Source: Hyphomicrobiales bacterium (GTDB lineage Bacteria; Pseudomonadota; Alphaproteobacteria; Rhizobiales; Rhizobiaceae). From it: DNA of 64,000 nucleotides. The position numbers and the translations under genes are program-made. The stretch lies in NCBI GenBank assembly GCA_900472575.1, contig UCIV01000019.1, positions 1 through 64,000 of the forward strand, read 5' to 3'. How positions within the stretch are numbered: position 1 is the first letter of the stretch; the number at the start of each line of letters is the position of its first letter. The notes beneath the pieces are model-generated. The model had not been told where the DNA came from. It worked only from the letters and a program-made list of their open reading frames with translations, and searched no databases. Shown piece after piece: positions 8,523 to 18,454 of this stretch.

Positions 8523-10859
8523 ATGTCCTTCCTGCGCCTGAATTCCCTTTCGAAAAAATTGATCGTCGTCACCAGCATTGCCATCGCGCTACTGCTCGTC
8601 GTCTCGAACTTCTTCATGATCTCCCAGACAAGCGACAGGGTGACCACGCTTACGCTGGAGCAGGCCAATGCCGAAGCGCGTTCCATCGGCAACGAAGTTG
8701 CGGCCGAAATCGGCCAGCTTGCGGGTGCGGCGCGCGCGATGGCCGGCGTTGTCGGCCGCGGCCACGAGGCGGGCTATCTCGATCGCAAGAATGTCATCGA
8801 TGCGCTGAAGGCCAATCTCGAACAGAACACCTTTGCCTATGGCAGCTGGTTTGCCGAAGTTCCCGGCGCGTTCGACGGCCGGAACGCCGAGTTCATCGGC
8901 AATGGCGAGTTCGGCGGCAACAAGAAGGGCGAACTTGCTCCCTACTGGACCAAAAACAAGGCCGGCAACATCGCCTATAGCGTCTTCGAGGTCGACACCC
9001 AGGCGGAATGGTATGCCCTGCCGGCAGCGTCAAAAAAAGGCGCGCTGACCCAGCCCTATATCGAAAGCTCGACCGGCGACAAGACCGCCATGAGCTCGAT
9101 CGCCTACCCCGTCATGTCCGGTGACAAGCTCATCGGCATTGCCGGCGTCGATGTTTCGATGGCAACGCTTTCGAGGACCCTGCAGGCGATGCGCCCCTTC
9201 GGTTCAGGCCGCGTTCTTCTCGTTTCGCAAGGCGGCAAGTGGATCGTTCCCGATATCGCCGACAATCTGATGAAACTGGTCGAGGGCCAGGGCACGGACG
9301 TGTTGCTTTCGACGCTGAAATCCGGCAAGCCGGCAACGATCGACAATCTGGCCGGTCCTGGCGGCGAACTTTACGAGCGGGTCGTCTATCCGTTTACCGT
9401 TCCGGACCTCAACACCAGCTGGGCTGTCGTCGTCGACGTGCCGATGAGCGTGATCATGGCTCCGGTCACCGACCAGACCTTCATGATGATCGTCAGCGGT
9501 ATCCTCCTGCTCGGCGCCGTCATCATCACCCTCTCGGTTGCCAGCGGCTCGCTGCTACGCCGCCCGCTGAACGCCCTGCTTGCCAGCGTCGGCCAGCTTG
9601 GCGAAGGCAGGTACAACGAAGCCGTACAGGGCCAGGACCGGAATGATGAAGTCGGCGCGCTGGCAAGATCGCTGGAAGGTTTCCGCCACACGCTGGCCGA
9701 TGGCAAGCGGCTCGCTTCGGAAGCCGAAACCCAGCGCAGTGCCGCCGAAGACCTGCGCCATCGCTCGGCGGCCGAGCGTGAAGCCGCTGCCCGTCAGCAG
9801 GCGCATGTGGTGGAGCTTCTCGCTTCAGGCCTTGCGGAACTTTCCAACGGCAACCTGCAGCATCGCCTGACGGGTGAATTTCCGGGTGATTACGAAAAGC
9901 TGAAGCACGACTTCAACAGCGCTGTCGAGAGCATCGAAAGCACCGTCATCTCGGTCGCCTCGTCAGTGCAGAATATCGGTAACGGCACGCGTGAAATCAC
10001 GGCCAGCACTGGTGACCTGTCTCACCGCACCGAGCAGCAGGCGGCAAGCCTTGAGCAGACCGCCGCAGCGCTGAACGAGTTGACCGAGCAGGTCAACTCC
10101 AGTGCCGAAAACGCCGGCACGGCAGCCTCAACGGTCAATCTTGCCTGTGAAGACGCCGAAAAGTCCGGCGAAGTGGTGCAGAAGGCCGTCGCTTCCATGC
10201 AGGCCATAGCGCATTCCTCGCAGGAGATTTCGCGCATCATCAGCGTGATCGACGAGATCGCCTTCCAGACCAATCTTCTGGCGCTGAATGCCGGCGTCGA
10301 GGCAGCCCGCGCTGGCGAAGCCGGCAAGGGATTTGCCGTCGTCGCGCAGGAAGTGCGGGAACTGGCGCAGCGTTCTGCGACCGCGGCAAAGGAAATCAAG
10401 ACCCTTATCAATGCCTCTACGACGCAGGTCAACGAGGGTGTGGACCTTGTCGGCAAGGCCGGCGATGCGCTGCAGAAGATCGCAATCCAGGTCATGCAGA
10501 TCAACGGACTGATACGCCAGATTTCCTCTTCCGCCGGCGAGCAAGCGGTGGGGCTGAAGGAGATCAACTCGGCCGTCAACCAGATGGATCAGGTGACGCA
10601 GCAGAACGCCGCCATGGTAGAAGAGACGACCGCTGCCAGCGCCGTGCTGAATGGCGAGGCGGAAACGCTCAGGGATCTCGTCCAACGCTTCCGCACCTCG
10701 GCTCCAAGCGTCGGTTCAGCGCAGCCGCTTCGTCAGATGGCGCAGAGAATGCAGTCTGCGGCTCCGCGCCGAGCTGAGGCGCCCGTCTATGCACCGCGTA
10801 AGGTGGCAGGCGTTTCCCATGGCTCGGCAGCCGTTGCGGAAAGCTGGGAAGAGTTCTGA
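8523..10859 (+). CDS. Methyl-accepting chemotaxis protein with periplasmic Cache-type sensor
   Basis: A 778-residue transmembrane chemoreceptor. Membrane segment 1 is at about residues 12-34, a large periplasmic sensor (~35-315, dCache-like by size and by patterns such as [19 protein letters not shown]) follows, then segment 2 at ~320-343. A HAMP domain and a second HAMP-like stretch ([20 protein letters not shown]) come next. The signalling hairpin is clear from residues ~580-620 ([36 protein letters not shown]). The protein ends in ESWEEF, resembling the C-terminal pentapeptide that tethers CheR/CheB. The start at 8523 has a GAGG site; the open frame 15 codons upstream lacks one. The ligand is unknown. 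No other che genes are present here. Confidence 0.95.
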   Translation: MSFLRLNSLSKKLIVVTSIAIALLLVVSNFFMISQTSDRVTTLTLEQANAEARSIGNEVAAEIGQLAGAARAMAGVVGRGHEAGYLDRKNVIDALKANLEQNTFAYGSWFAEVPGAFDGRNAEFIGNGEFGGNKKGELAPYWTKNKAGNIAYSVFEVDTQAEWYALPAASKKGALTQPYIESSTGDKTAMSSIAYPVMSGDKLIGIAGVDVSMATLSRTLQAMRPFGSGRVLLVSQGGKWIVPDIADNLMKLVEGQGTDVLLSTLKSGKPATIDNLAGPGGELYERVVYPFTVPDLNTSWAVVVDVPMSVIMAPVTDQTFMMIVSGILLLGAVIITLSVASGSLLRRPLNALLASVGQLGEGRYNEAVQGQDRNDEVGALARSLEGFRHTLADGKRLASEAETQRSAAEDLRHRSAAEREAAARQQAHVVELLASGLAELSNGNLQHRLTGEFPGDYEKLKHDFNSAVESIESTVISVASSVQNIGNGTREITASTGDLSHRTEQQAASLEQTAAALNELTEQVNSSAENAGTAASTVNLACEDAEKSGEVVQKAVASMQAIAHSSQEISRIISVIDEIAFQTNLLALNAGVEAARAGEAGKGFAVVAQEVRELAQRSATAAKEIKTLINASTTQVNEGVDLVGKAGDALQKIAIQVMQINGLIRQISSSAGEQAVGLKEINSAVNQMDQVTQQNAAMVEETTAASAVLNGEAETLRDLVQRFRTSAPSVGSAQPLRQMAQRMQSAAPRRAEAPVYAPRKVAGVSHGSAAVAESWEEF

Positions 10860-10870
10860 GAAACACGATG

Positions 10871-10897
10871 GGGTGCCGCCCGTGAAGGGCGGCACCC
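10871..10897. terminator. Bidirectional hairpin between convergent genes
   Basis: A perfect 10-bp GC-rich stem (10871-10880 with 10888-10897) sits between the stops of the chemoreceptor gene and the nucleoside hydrolase gene. There is no strong T-run on either side, so termination efficiency is uncertain. Confidence 0.5.
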
Positions 10898-10903
10898 TGA
10901 ACT

Positions 10904-11845
10904 TCAGAGGCGCGCGACGCGTTCCGTCAGCAGCGCGAAGAAACCGTCGGCATCGACATTGCGCATGAAGGTCGCGTTGCGCATGCGGTCGGTCACATGC
11001 CACCAGTCGACCACGGTCATACCGACCGTCAGTTCTGACTCGACCTCGATCTCCACATTGCAAAGACGACCAGAGAAGAGTTCCGGCTTCAGCAGATAGG
11101 CAATCACGCTCGGATCATGCAGCGGCCCGCCATCGGAACCGTATTTCTCGATATCAAAGCGTTCGAAGAAGGCCAGCCATTCAACCAGAACCTGGGCGGG
11201 ACGCGTGCCGAGCGCCGCGATCTTTGCAACGCGGTCCCGTGTCGTCAGAAGCTGATGCGTCACGTCCAGCGGCATGATGACGGTCGGGATGCCGGCGTCG
11301 AAAACGATCTTGGCCGCTTCCGGATCAACATAGATGTTGAACTCGGCCGCCGGCGTGATGTTGCCGCCTTCGAAGCAGCCACCGCCCATCATCACCAGTT
11401 CCTGGATACGGCTGGCGATATCCGGCGCCTTCTGCAGTGCCAGCGCGAGGTTGGTCAGCGGGCCGAGCGTGCAGATCGTTACCGTTCCGGAAGGCTCGCA
11501 GCGCAGCGTCTCGATGATGAAATCGATGGCATTCTGAGCCTGCGCCTGCATGGTCGGTTCAGGCAAATCAGCACCGTCAAGCCCGGTCTTGCCGTGCACA
11601 TGCTCGGCGGTCACCTGCGGCCGGTTGAGCGGCTTCAATGCCCCCTCGTACACCTTGGCATCCGGCTTGCCGCAGAGTTCGCAGACGATGCGCAGGTTAC
11701 GGCTGGTAAACGAGAGGGGGACATTTCCGGCAACGGCACAGAGGCCGAGGATTTCCAGTTCCTCAGGGCTTGCGAAAGCCAGCATCAGCGCTGCGGCATC
11801 GTCCTGGCCTGGGTCGGTATCGATAATGATCTTACGTGGCGACAT
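10904..11845 (-). CDS. Inosine/uridine-preferring nucleoside hydrolase family protein
   Basis: Nucleoside hydrolases cleave the N-glycosidic bond of ribonucleosides to give a base and ribose. The 313-residue product starts with the calcium-binding signature DTDPGQDDAAAL (residues 9-20; Asp11, Asp15, Asp16) and has the LTNLALAL motif and a C-terminal VDWW-containing segment. Family length is about 310-320. The ATG at 11845 is chosen because the signature must lie near the N-terminus. Base specificity (purine, pyrimidine or mixed) cannot be told. It is a single-gene unit, convergent with the chemoreceptor gene and divergent from hsp20. Confidence 0.93.
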   Translation of the reverse strand: MSPRKIIIDTDPGQDDAAALMLAFASPEELEILGLCAVAGNVPLSFTSRNLRIVCELCGKPDAKVYEGALKPLNRPQVTAEHVHGKTGLDGADLPEPTMQAQAQNAIDFIIETLRCEPSGTVTICTLGPLTNLALALQKAPDIASRIQELVMMGGGCFEGGNITPAAEFNIYVDPEAAKIVFDAGIPTVIMPLDVTHQLLTTRDRVAKIAALGTRPAQVLVEWLAFFERFDIEKYGSDGGPLHDPSVIAYLLKPELFSGRLCNVEIEVESELTVGMTVVDWWHVTDRMRNATFMRNVDADGFFALLTERVARL

Positions 11846-11943
11846 TGTCCATCCCCTGAATTCGAGGGGGATTGGTGGAGGCCTGCGCAAGCTTTGTCAA
11901 GCACGGCAGGAGCAGCTTTCACGCAGCAGATCATCCGCCGCAA

Positions 11944-11973
11944 CTTGCGCTTCCGATGTCGGCAACCCATATA
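11944..11973 (+). promoter_or_regulatory. Candidate RpoH (sigma-32) promoter of hsp20
   Basis: CTTGCGC at 11944-11950 and ACCCATATA at 11965-11973 match the heat-shock promoter pattern CTTGAAA / CCCCATNT: the first four bases of the -35 box and seven of eight -10 positions agree. They are 14 bp apart. The predicted transcript begins near 11980, leaving a leader of about 55 nt before hsp20. Confidence 0.6.
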
Positions 11974-11979
11974 AATCAC

Positions 11980-12034
11980 GGTACCGGCGTGCCTTCTGGG
12001 CGTCGGCATGGTCGCTTGATGCAAGGACTGAACG
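11980..12034 (+). promoter_or_regulatory. ROSE-like RNA thermometer in the hsp20 leader
   Basis: The last hairpin before the start codon (12011-12028) pairs GUC-G-CUU with AAGGAC. The Shine-Dalgarno AAGGA (12023-12027) is thus closed by the UYGCU motif (here UCGCU, 12012-12016) with one bulged G and a 5-nt GAUGC loop. This is the core of ROSE thermometers found before small heat-shock genes in rhizobia. Melting on warming would free the ribosome site, which is 7 nt from the ATG at 12035. Confidence 0.65.
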
Positions 12035-12463
12035 ATGACCCGGATGACACCCTTCGCGAGCCCGCTACTGCTGGGCTTCGATGCGATGGAAAAAACACTC
12101 GAACGCCTCGCCAAGGCGAATGAAGGCTACCCGCCATACAATATCGAGCGAATCAGGTCGGGCATTGCCGATGGCCATGAGAAACTGCGCATCACGCTTG
12201 CCGTCGCCGGCTTTTCGGAAGACGAACTCGACGTTACGACCGAAGAAAATCAGCTGGTGATCCGCGGTCGCCAGATCGAGCAGCCGGAGCGCGATTACCT
12301 CCACAGAGGCATTGCTGCACGCCAGTTTCAAAGGGTTTTCATGCTTGCAGACGGGATGGAAGTCTCCTCCGCCCTCTTGAAGAACGGCCTTCTCTCGGTC
12401 GATCTGGTGCGCCCGGAACCGCAACGCGTAGTGAGAAAAATTAACATTTCCGTCTCAGACTAG
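12035..12463 (+). CDS. Hsp20-family small heat-shock protein
   Basis: An ATP-independent chaperone that holds unfolding proteins in large oligomers. The 142-residue product has a short hydrophobic N-arm (MTRMTPFASPLLLGFDAME), an alpha-crystallin domain from about residue 37 to 130 (KLRITLAVAGFSEDELDVTT, LVIRGRQ, LKNGLLSVDL) and a short C-terminal tail with an isoleucine-containing INISV element. It belongs to the IbpA-like class A group of rhizobia. The start is supported by the AAGGA in the thermometer hairpin. A DUF1150 gene follows 43 bp later and is probably in the same unit. Confidence 0.95.
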   Translation: MTRMTPFASPLLLGFDAMEKTLERLAKANEGYPPYNIERIRSGIADGHEKLRITLAVAGFSEDELDVTTEENQLVIRGRQIEQPERDYLHRGIAARQFQRVFMLADGMEVSSALLKNGLLSVDLVRPEPQRVVRKINISVSD

Positions 12464-12506
12464 AACGTGTCGGCATCAAGGCCGACGCCCTCAAGCGGAG
12501 GCTGGA

Positions 12507-12764
12507 ATGCTTTTGAAAGAAGCGAACACGCATTTGTCGCAATCCGAACTCGCCCATCTCGGTGCTGGTGAAGTTGGGTATATTCGCAGGATGCGGTCTG
12601 AAGAAGTCTCCCGCTGCTTTCCCGAAGCTCCCGATATGGATCCAAGCTTGGACCTGTGGGCATTGTTCGGCGCCGACGGCACGCCGATCCTTCTGACCGA
12701 CAACCGGTCCAGCACCTTCTTCAAGGCAGCAGAAGACGATCTGAAGACGGTCAGCCTGCACTGA
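12507..12764 (+). CDS. DUF1150-family small protein
   Basis: An 85-residue protein of the alphaproteobacterial DUF1150 family, whose function is not known. The conserved opening SELAHLGAGEVGYIRRM and the LWALFGADGTPILLTDNR segment identify it. The central AYVRxx-like strand and the 'IxxTD' ending resemble a small beta-rich domain. The ATG at 12507 has a strong GGAGG site. In many rhizobia it lies directly downstream of an hsp20 gene, as here, so a role linked to the heat-shock response is a reasonable inference but unproven. Confidence 0.88.
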   Translation: MLLKEANTHLSQSELAHLGAGEVGYIRRMRSEEVSRCFPEAPDMDPSLDLWALFGADGTPILLTDNRSSTFFKAAEDDLKTVSLH

Positions 12765-12778
12765 CCGCATTTCTCTTA

Positions 12779-12797
12779 AGGGCCGTTCTCAGGCCCT
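12779..12797. terminator. Hairpin straddling the trmB stop codon
   Basis: A 6-bp stem AGGGCC/GGCCCT with a 7-nt loop covers the trmB stop and lies 15 bp past the DUF1150 stop. It may end both convergent transcripts. The tail is not T-rich on either side. Confidence 0.35.
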
Positions 12798-13493
12798 GAT
12801 AAAGGTCAGATAGGCTGAGGAGCGCCCTTCCCTGCGGGCCTTGTTCTCGTAGCGCGTTCCCGGCCAGCCGGCATAAGGCGTCAGCCAGTCGGAAGACTGC
12901 TCCGCCTGCCAAGCAAAACCGCCGTGGTCACGGCAATGCATCAGCGTATGATTGATATAGGTATCGATATCCGAGGCAAAGCAGAACGTGCCGCCGGGTT
13001 TCAGCACGCGATGGAAACGATCCAGGTTGACCTGTGAGACGAAGCGACGCTTCCAATGCTTCCGCTTGGGCCAAGGATCGGCATAGAGAAGGTCTATCTG
13101 GTCGATCGAGCCTGCCGGCAACCAGTCCAGCACCTGCGTCGCATCATCGTCGTAGACGCGAATGTTCTTCAGATCATGGATCTCGACCTGCGACAGCAGC
13201 TTCGCCATCGAGTTGACGAAGGGCTCGACACCGATGAAGCCGGTCGTTTCGTTTTCCCGGGCGCGATGAACCAGATGTTCGCCGCCGCCGAAGCCGATTT
13301 CAAGCCGCATACGCTCGACCGGAGCCGGATAGAGCGTGCGCAGGTCGTCCGGCGCCGGTGATGCGAGGTCGAGTTTGAGGGCCGGCAACAACGTCGCCAT
13401 GCCTTCTGCCTGACGCTCGCGGAGAGGCTTGCCCTTCCGGCGGCCGTAAAACGCTTCCGTTGCCCGCGTCGGGTGCTGCTGCTCGTCAGTCAT
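12789..13493 (-). CDS. trmB: tRNA (guanine-N7-)-methyltransferase
   Basis: TrmB methylates guanosine 46 in the variable loop of tRNAs with S-adenosylmethionine. The 234-residue product has the SAM-binding [10 protein letters not shown] motif and the family hallmark [12 protein letters not shown], followed by VLKPGG. The frame opens seven codons earlier, but the ATG at 13493 begins a typical MTDEQ start. It lies 96 bp downstream of metK, which makes its cofactor, but a clear terminator between them suggests partly separate transcription. Confidence 0.96.
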   Translation of the reverse strand: MTDEQQHPTRATEAFYGRRKGKPLRERQAEGMATLLPALKLDLASPAPDDLRTLYPAPVERMRLEIGFGGGEHLVHRARENETTGFIGVEPFVNSMAKLLSQVEIHDLKNIRVYDDDATQVLDWLPAGSIDQIDLLYADPWPKRKHWKRRFVSQVNLDRFHRVLKPGGTFCFASDIDTYINHTLMHCRDHGGFAWQAEQSSDWLTPYAGWPGTRYENKARREGRSSAYLTFIRA

Positions 13494-13502
13494 GATCTCG
13501 TC

Positions 13503-13545
13503 GTCCAAAAACAAAGAAGCGGATGCCCGCAGAAGGCACCCGCTT
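13503..13545 (-). terminator. Intrinsic terminator downstream of metK
   Basis: Read on the minus strand, a stem at 13545-13517 (AAGCGG/CCGCTT with an inner GCC/GGC) is followed by CTTTGTTTTT. It lies between the metK stop and the trmB start, so trmB probably depends on read-through or on its own weak promoter. Confidence 0.7.
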
Positions 13546-13589
13546 TAACGTGTGATTACCAGCTCGGTAAAGCCCCGATCGGAAAAGGC

Positions 13590-14852
<1,263 letters not shown>

Positions 14853-14924
14853 GCGGGGAACCCCTCAAAGAATGGACAGTGAAATGTTTAGTGAGTTCAA
14901 CTGATAAAAACAAGAACACAACGA

Positions 14925-14942
14925 CATAAATATATCTTTATG
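14925..14942. promoter_or_regulatory. AT-rich palindrome in the metK upstream region
   Basis: CATAAA (14925-14930) and TTTATG (14937-14942) flank a 6-bp AT-rich centre, giving an 18-bp near-perfect palindrome 73 bp upstream of metK. It could be an operator or part of a -10 region. No matching regulator is assigned. Confidence 0.3.
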
Positions 14943-14973
14943 CCTAAAATTGCCTCTGAGCTGAAATGAGGAC

Positions 14974-15001
14974 AAAAAAAAGCGGCTGTAAAAGCCGCTT
15001 T
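14974..15001 (-). terminator. Strong intrinsic terminator of praR
   Basis: On the minus strand a perfect 9-bp stem (15001-14993 with 14987-14979, 5-nt loop) runs into eight consecutive Ts (14981-14974). It lies 25 bp past the stop of the regulator gene at 15027. Confidence 0.9.
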
Positions 15002-15026
15002 CTCCTCCCCGTCTCTTGAAGAGAGA

Positions 15027-15443
15027 CTACTCCTCCGCCTCGGCTGCGAGAGCCTTGACGAGATCGACGAGCCTGCGGCGAACCTTGGGATCGGCAATCT
15101 TCACGAACGCACGGTTGAGCTGGAGACCTTCCGAGGACGACAGAAAGTCAACGACGTAGTTGGAGCTGGATGCTTCGGCCATGCCGGTTGCACCGCCGGA
15201 CTGCTCGCCCGGCGCGTCTTCGAAGAAGAAGGACACCGGAACATTAAGAATGCTCGAGATGTTCTGCAGACGGCTCGCACCGACGCGGTTCGTCCCTTTT
15301 TCGTATTTCTGGATCTGCTGAAAAGTAATGCCAAGGCTTTCGCCCAGCTTTTCCTGACTCATGCCCAGCATCGTTCTGCGCAGGCGGATCCGGCTCCCGA
15401 CGTGAATGTCGATCGGGTTCGGCTTTTTCTTGTTTTCAATCAT
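15027..15443 (-). CDS. praR: XRE-family HTH regulator, PraR/PhrR type
   Basis: A 138-residue DNA-binding protein with a Cro/C1-type helix-turn-helix at about residues 17-72 (IRLRRTMLGMSQEKLGESLG, FQQIQKYEKGTNRV). A serine/glycine-rich linker and a C-terminal helix (DPKVRRRLVDLVKALAAE) follow. It resembles the rhizobial PraR/PhrR repressors, which are linked to biofilm, quorum sensing and acid stress. The name is inferred from overall similarity, so the HTH call is firmer than the symbol. It has its own promoter overlapping the lnt stop, a ~120-nt leader and a strong terminator, so it is a monocistronic unit. Confidence 0.88.
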   Translation of the reverse strand: MIENKKKPNPIDIHVGSRIRLRRTMLGMSQEKLGESLGITFQQIQKYEKGTNRVGASRLQNISSILNVPVSFFFEDAPGEQSGGATGMAEASSSNYVVDFLSSSEGLQLNRAFVKIADPKVRRRLVDLVKALAAEAEE

Positions 15444-15565
15444 AATGGGGGTCCTGGTGAAGTTGCAGTTAGGTTTTCAACCCGGTCCGCGTATGGAGAA
15501 TACACCTCACGATTGGGACGACAGAACCAATGCGCGAAGCATATGACGAGACGGTAGGCATTCTC

Positions 15566-15594
15566 ACTATGCAATTTTGGGGGTTTTTGGTCAA
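15566..15594 (-). promoter_or_regulatory. Candidate sigma-70 promoter of praR
   Basis: On the minus strand TTGACC (15594-15589) and CATAGT (15571-15566) are spaced by 17 bp. The -35 box overlaps the lnt stop codon. The start would be near 15559, giving a leader of about 115 nt. Confidence 0.5.
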
Positions 15595-17192
15595 TTCGCG
15601 CGGGAATTAAAACTTAGACGCGAGGACACTGCAATCAAAGACATAAATGCCACAACCAACCAGAAGTACCACCGCCGACTGCTATTACTCCAATATAGGA
15701 TATATTTACCACCTATAGATGCGTTAATCACACCCTTTTGATTGTATCCAAGCCCCTGCACTACACGGCCAAATGGATCCACGACCGCCGAAATGCCGGT
15801 ATTTGCTCCGCGAATCAGGAACATACCGTTCTCGACGGCCCTCAGACGGGCCTGCTGGAAATGCTGGTAAGGACCGGGCGTTGCACCAAACCAGCCATCA
15901 TTCGTCACGTTCAAAATGGCCGAAGTCCGCTCGACATCCGGACCGATCTCGCCTGGGAAGATCGCCTCGTAGCAGATCAACGGATAGAGAAGCGCACCGC
16001 TTGGCAAGGTGAGAAGGCTGCGTGAGGACGCGGCCGTAAAGCCGCCCGGCATGGCGATCGCCTCGGTAATCCCAAGCGACGCAAGGATGCTTTCGTAGGG
16101 CACATATTCGCCATAGGGAACAAGATGCACCTTATCTGCCGCTGATGTTATTTGCCCATCACTATCAATAACATAGATGGAATTATAATATCGCGGCGCG
16201 ACGCCGGCGCCGGCGTTTTCGGAGCGTACGGCGCCGGTGACGAGCACCTGTCCGTCTTCAAGAACCTCGGCGATCCGAGCCAGCGCGTCCGGATTTTCGG
16301 TCAGGATGAACGGCACCGAAGTCTCAGGCCAGACCACGATATCCGGGCGGGCTTCACCGTCCTTGAGCGGCGCTGCCGTGAGGCGCAAATGCTCCTCGAA
16401 GATCTCCGTGCGGTTCGTATCGTCCAGTTTCTGGGCCTGATCAATCATCGGCTGAACAATACGTATGGTTGTTTTTTTGCCGTCTCCCGAGGCGAGTTTT
16501 TCGTCTGCGACATTTAGTCGCCACGCACCAAAGCCTACATGCGCCGCCGCCAGAAGGACAGCAACGGCAAGACCGATAATCTTACCCTTCCCCGTGCCGA
16601 ACAACGCAGGAGCCGAGAAAACGAAGACCGCAAGCACCGTGACGCCGAAAATCCCAAGAACCGCGTCCGACTGCATCATCAGCGGAACCGGCATGGCGCC
16701 ATAAGCGATGGCATTCCAGGGGAAACCGGTCAGCACAAAGCTGCGCAACCATTCCGCCACCCCGAAGGCTGCGGCGAGTGCTGCCAGACGCCCGATGCCA
16801 TCGGACCAGACAGCGCGGGCAAGCGCCGTCGCCAGGCCATAGAAGATTGCGAGATAGGCGGGCAGTCCGAAGACGGCGAGAGGCAGCGCCCAGGCGAATT
16901 CCTCGGCATCGACCAGCAGGGCGTTGCCGAGCCACCAGAGGTTAGCAACGAAATAGCCGAATCCGAATAGCCAGCCGAGCACGAAGGCCGCGCGCAAGCG
17001 GCTGGCTGCCCCGCCGCCAGGATTGCCCGTCGATCCGTCGATGAGCCAGACGAGAAGCGTGAACGATATGAAAAGCGTGGCGAAGATACCGAAGGGAGGA
17101 AGTGCCAGAGCACCAATGGCACCCGCAAATACTGCGAGTGCAATCCGGGACCACCCCGAAAGAAGCATGACCTTGCCCGCCAGCCACTCCAT
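15591..17192 (-). CDS. lnt: Apolipoprotein N-acyltransferase
   Basis: Lnt adds the third acyl chain to the N-terminal cysteine of lipoproteins in the inner membrane, the step after LspA (also in this window). The 533-residue protein has about six N-terminal membrane helices (to ~215), a periplasmic nitrilase domain (~230-490) and a C-terminal helix. The catalytic Glu-Lys-Cys triad is seen in VWPETSVPF (near residue 288), ADKVHLVPYGEY (about 350-360) and LICYEAIFP (near 407). The ATG at 17192 (MEWLAGK) is preferred over one 13 codons upstream. It follows tlyC in the ybeY-tlyC-lnt order common in proteobacteria. Confidence 0.96.
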   Translation of the reverse strand: MEWLAGKVMLLSGWSRIALAVFAGAIGALALPPFGIFATLFISFTLLVWLIDGSTGNPGGGAASRLRAAFVLGWLFGFGYFVANLWWLGNALLVDAEEFAWALPLAVFGLPAYLAIFYGLATALARAVWSDGIGRLAALAAAFGVAEWLRSFVLTGFPWNAIAYGAMPVPLMMQSDAVLGIFGVTVLAVFVFSAPALFGTGKGKIIGLAVAVLLAAAHVGFGAWRLNVADEKLASGDGKKTTIRIVQPMIDQAQKLDDTNRTEIFEEHLRLTAAPLKDGEARPDIVVWPETSVPFILTENPDALARIAEVLEDGQVLVTGAVRSENAGAGVAPRYYNSIYVIDSDGQITSAADKVHLVPYGEYVPYESILASLGITEAIAMPGGFTAASSRSLLTLPSGALLYPLICYEAIFPGEIGPDVERTSAILNVTNDGWFGATPGPYQHFQQARLRAVENGMFLIRGANTGISAVVDPFGRVVQGLGYNQKGVINASIGGKYILYWSNSSRRWYFWLVVAFMSLIAVSSRLSFNSRAN

Positions 17193-17265
17193 ACAAGTCC
17201 CCTTTTCGCGAATCAGGGCGCAGTGTTTCAAAAAAACTGCGCCCTGTCGCGGGTCGGACTGTGAA

Positions 17266-18444
17266 TCAGGCTTCGGGACGCGCGGCGCCGTTTTCGGCCG
17301 GAGCCGGCAGCAGCGCGGCCGCTTGCGGCGGCGCGGTAATCAGCGCCTCGCTCTCGCCTTTCACCTGTCGGCGACGGGCAAGAGCGCGCTTGCGCAGGAT
17401 CTTGACGCGCTTGATGCGACGCGGATCGGCATCGAGGATCTGGAATTCGAAGCCGGGAACGGCCTGGACGACCTCGCCACGAACCGGAATACGGCCAAGC
17501 GCCGAGAAGATCAGGCCGCCAAGCGTATCGACATCCTCGATACGGTCGCGGACATCGAAATCGGGACCGATGGCCTTAGAAATCTCTTCAAGCTCGATAC
17601 GGGCATCGGCGATGAAGACATCCTCACCCGCCTTGGAGAGCATGACTTCCTGATCGTCATGCTCGTCCTCGACATCACCTATGACCATTTCGACGATATC
17701 CTCATGACTGACGAGGCCGTCGGTGCCGCCATATTCGTCGATGACCAGAGCCATCTGTGTGCGGGCAGCCTGCATCGAGCGCAACAGGTCGGAAGCCAGC
17801 ATAGAGGGTGGTACGAAAAGCAGTTTGCGGACGAGGCCTGCCTCGGCAACAGTCTGTTCGAGGTTGACGCGGCCGAGATCGAAGGCAGCCTTGGGTGCCG
17901 CGCGGGTCGGCTTTTCGGTGCCATTGACTGCTGCGGAGATCTGCACCGTCGAGGCCTTCGAGCTGACGCGGCGCTTATTGCGCGCCTGCTTGGCCAAATA
18001 GGAGAGGAGATCGCGAATGTGGACGAAGCCGCGGGCATCGTCGAGATTGTCGCTATAGACCGGCATGCGAGAGCGGCCGGTTTCCTCGAAATGGATCATC
18101 AGCTCGCCGATGGTCATGTTCATATCCACCGCCTCGATATCGGCGCGCGGCACCATGATGTCCTCGACGCGGACTTCGCGGAAACGGAGGATGTTGTGCA
18201 GCATCGCCCGCTCGTCAGGCGAAAAGGCGTTGCTGACATTCGTATCCGTCATCAACGCGTCGGCGAGATCCTCGCGGAGCTGTTCGCCCTGCGATGGCCG
18301 AAGCAGGCGCACGGCCCTCGACCAGAAGGAATTGTGGGATTTGGGATGATGTTCGGACCTCGCCGAACTACTGCCCTCGTCCGACGAGGCAGAGTCCGAA
18401 CTGTCCTTGCCCTCTCGGGCGACATTGCTCGAATAATCGTTCAT
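17266..18444 (-). CDS. tlyC: HlyC/CorC (TlyC)-family CBS-domain protein
   Basis: A 392-residue cytosolic protein with a disordered, serine-rich N-terminus (1-~45), two CBS domains (~90-230, including EDIMVPRADIEAVD and RMPVYSDNLDDARGFVHIRDLL) and a C-terminal CorC_HlyC domain (~290-375, LGGLIFSALGRIPVRGEVV). It lacks the membrane domain of the larger HlyC/CorC transporters. It matches the soluble CorC group, associated with magnesium/cobalt efflux. The 'hemolysin' label in older annotations is not supported by any toxin feature. It lies 10 bp downstream of ybeY and is surely in the same operon. Confidence 0.92.
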   Translation of the reverse strand: MNDYSSNVAREGKDSSDSASSDEGSSSARSEHHPKSHNSFWSRAVRLLRPSQGEQLREDLADALMTDTNVSNAFSPDERAMLHNILRFREVRVEDIMVPRADIEAVDMNMTIGELMIHFEETGRSRMPVYSDNLDDARGFVHIRDLLSYLAKQARNKRRVSSKASTVQISAAVNGTEKPTRAAPKAAFDLGRVNLEQTVAEAGLVRKLLFVPPSMLASDLLRSMQAARTQMALVIDEYGGTDGLVSHEDIVEMVIGDVEDEHDDQEVMLSKAGEDVFIADARIELEEISKAIGPDFDVRDRIEDVDTLGGLIFSALGRIPVRGEVVQAVPGFEFQILDADPRRIKRVKILRKRALARRRQVKGESEALITAPPQAAALLPAPAENGAARPEA

Positions 18445-18454
18445 TGTTCCAAAC

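Noticed and set aside
14853..14978. SAM riboswitch before metK
   Set aside because: No pattern of SAM-II, SAM/SAH or SAH elements could be recognised by eye; a covariance search would be needed to be sure.
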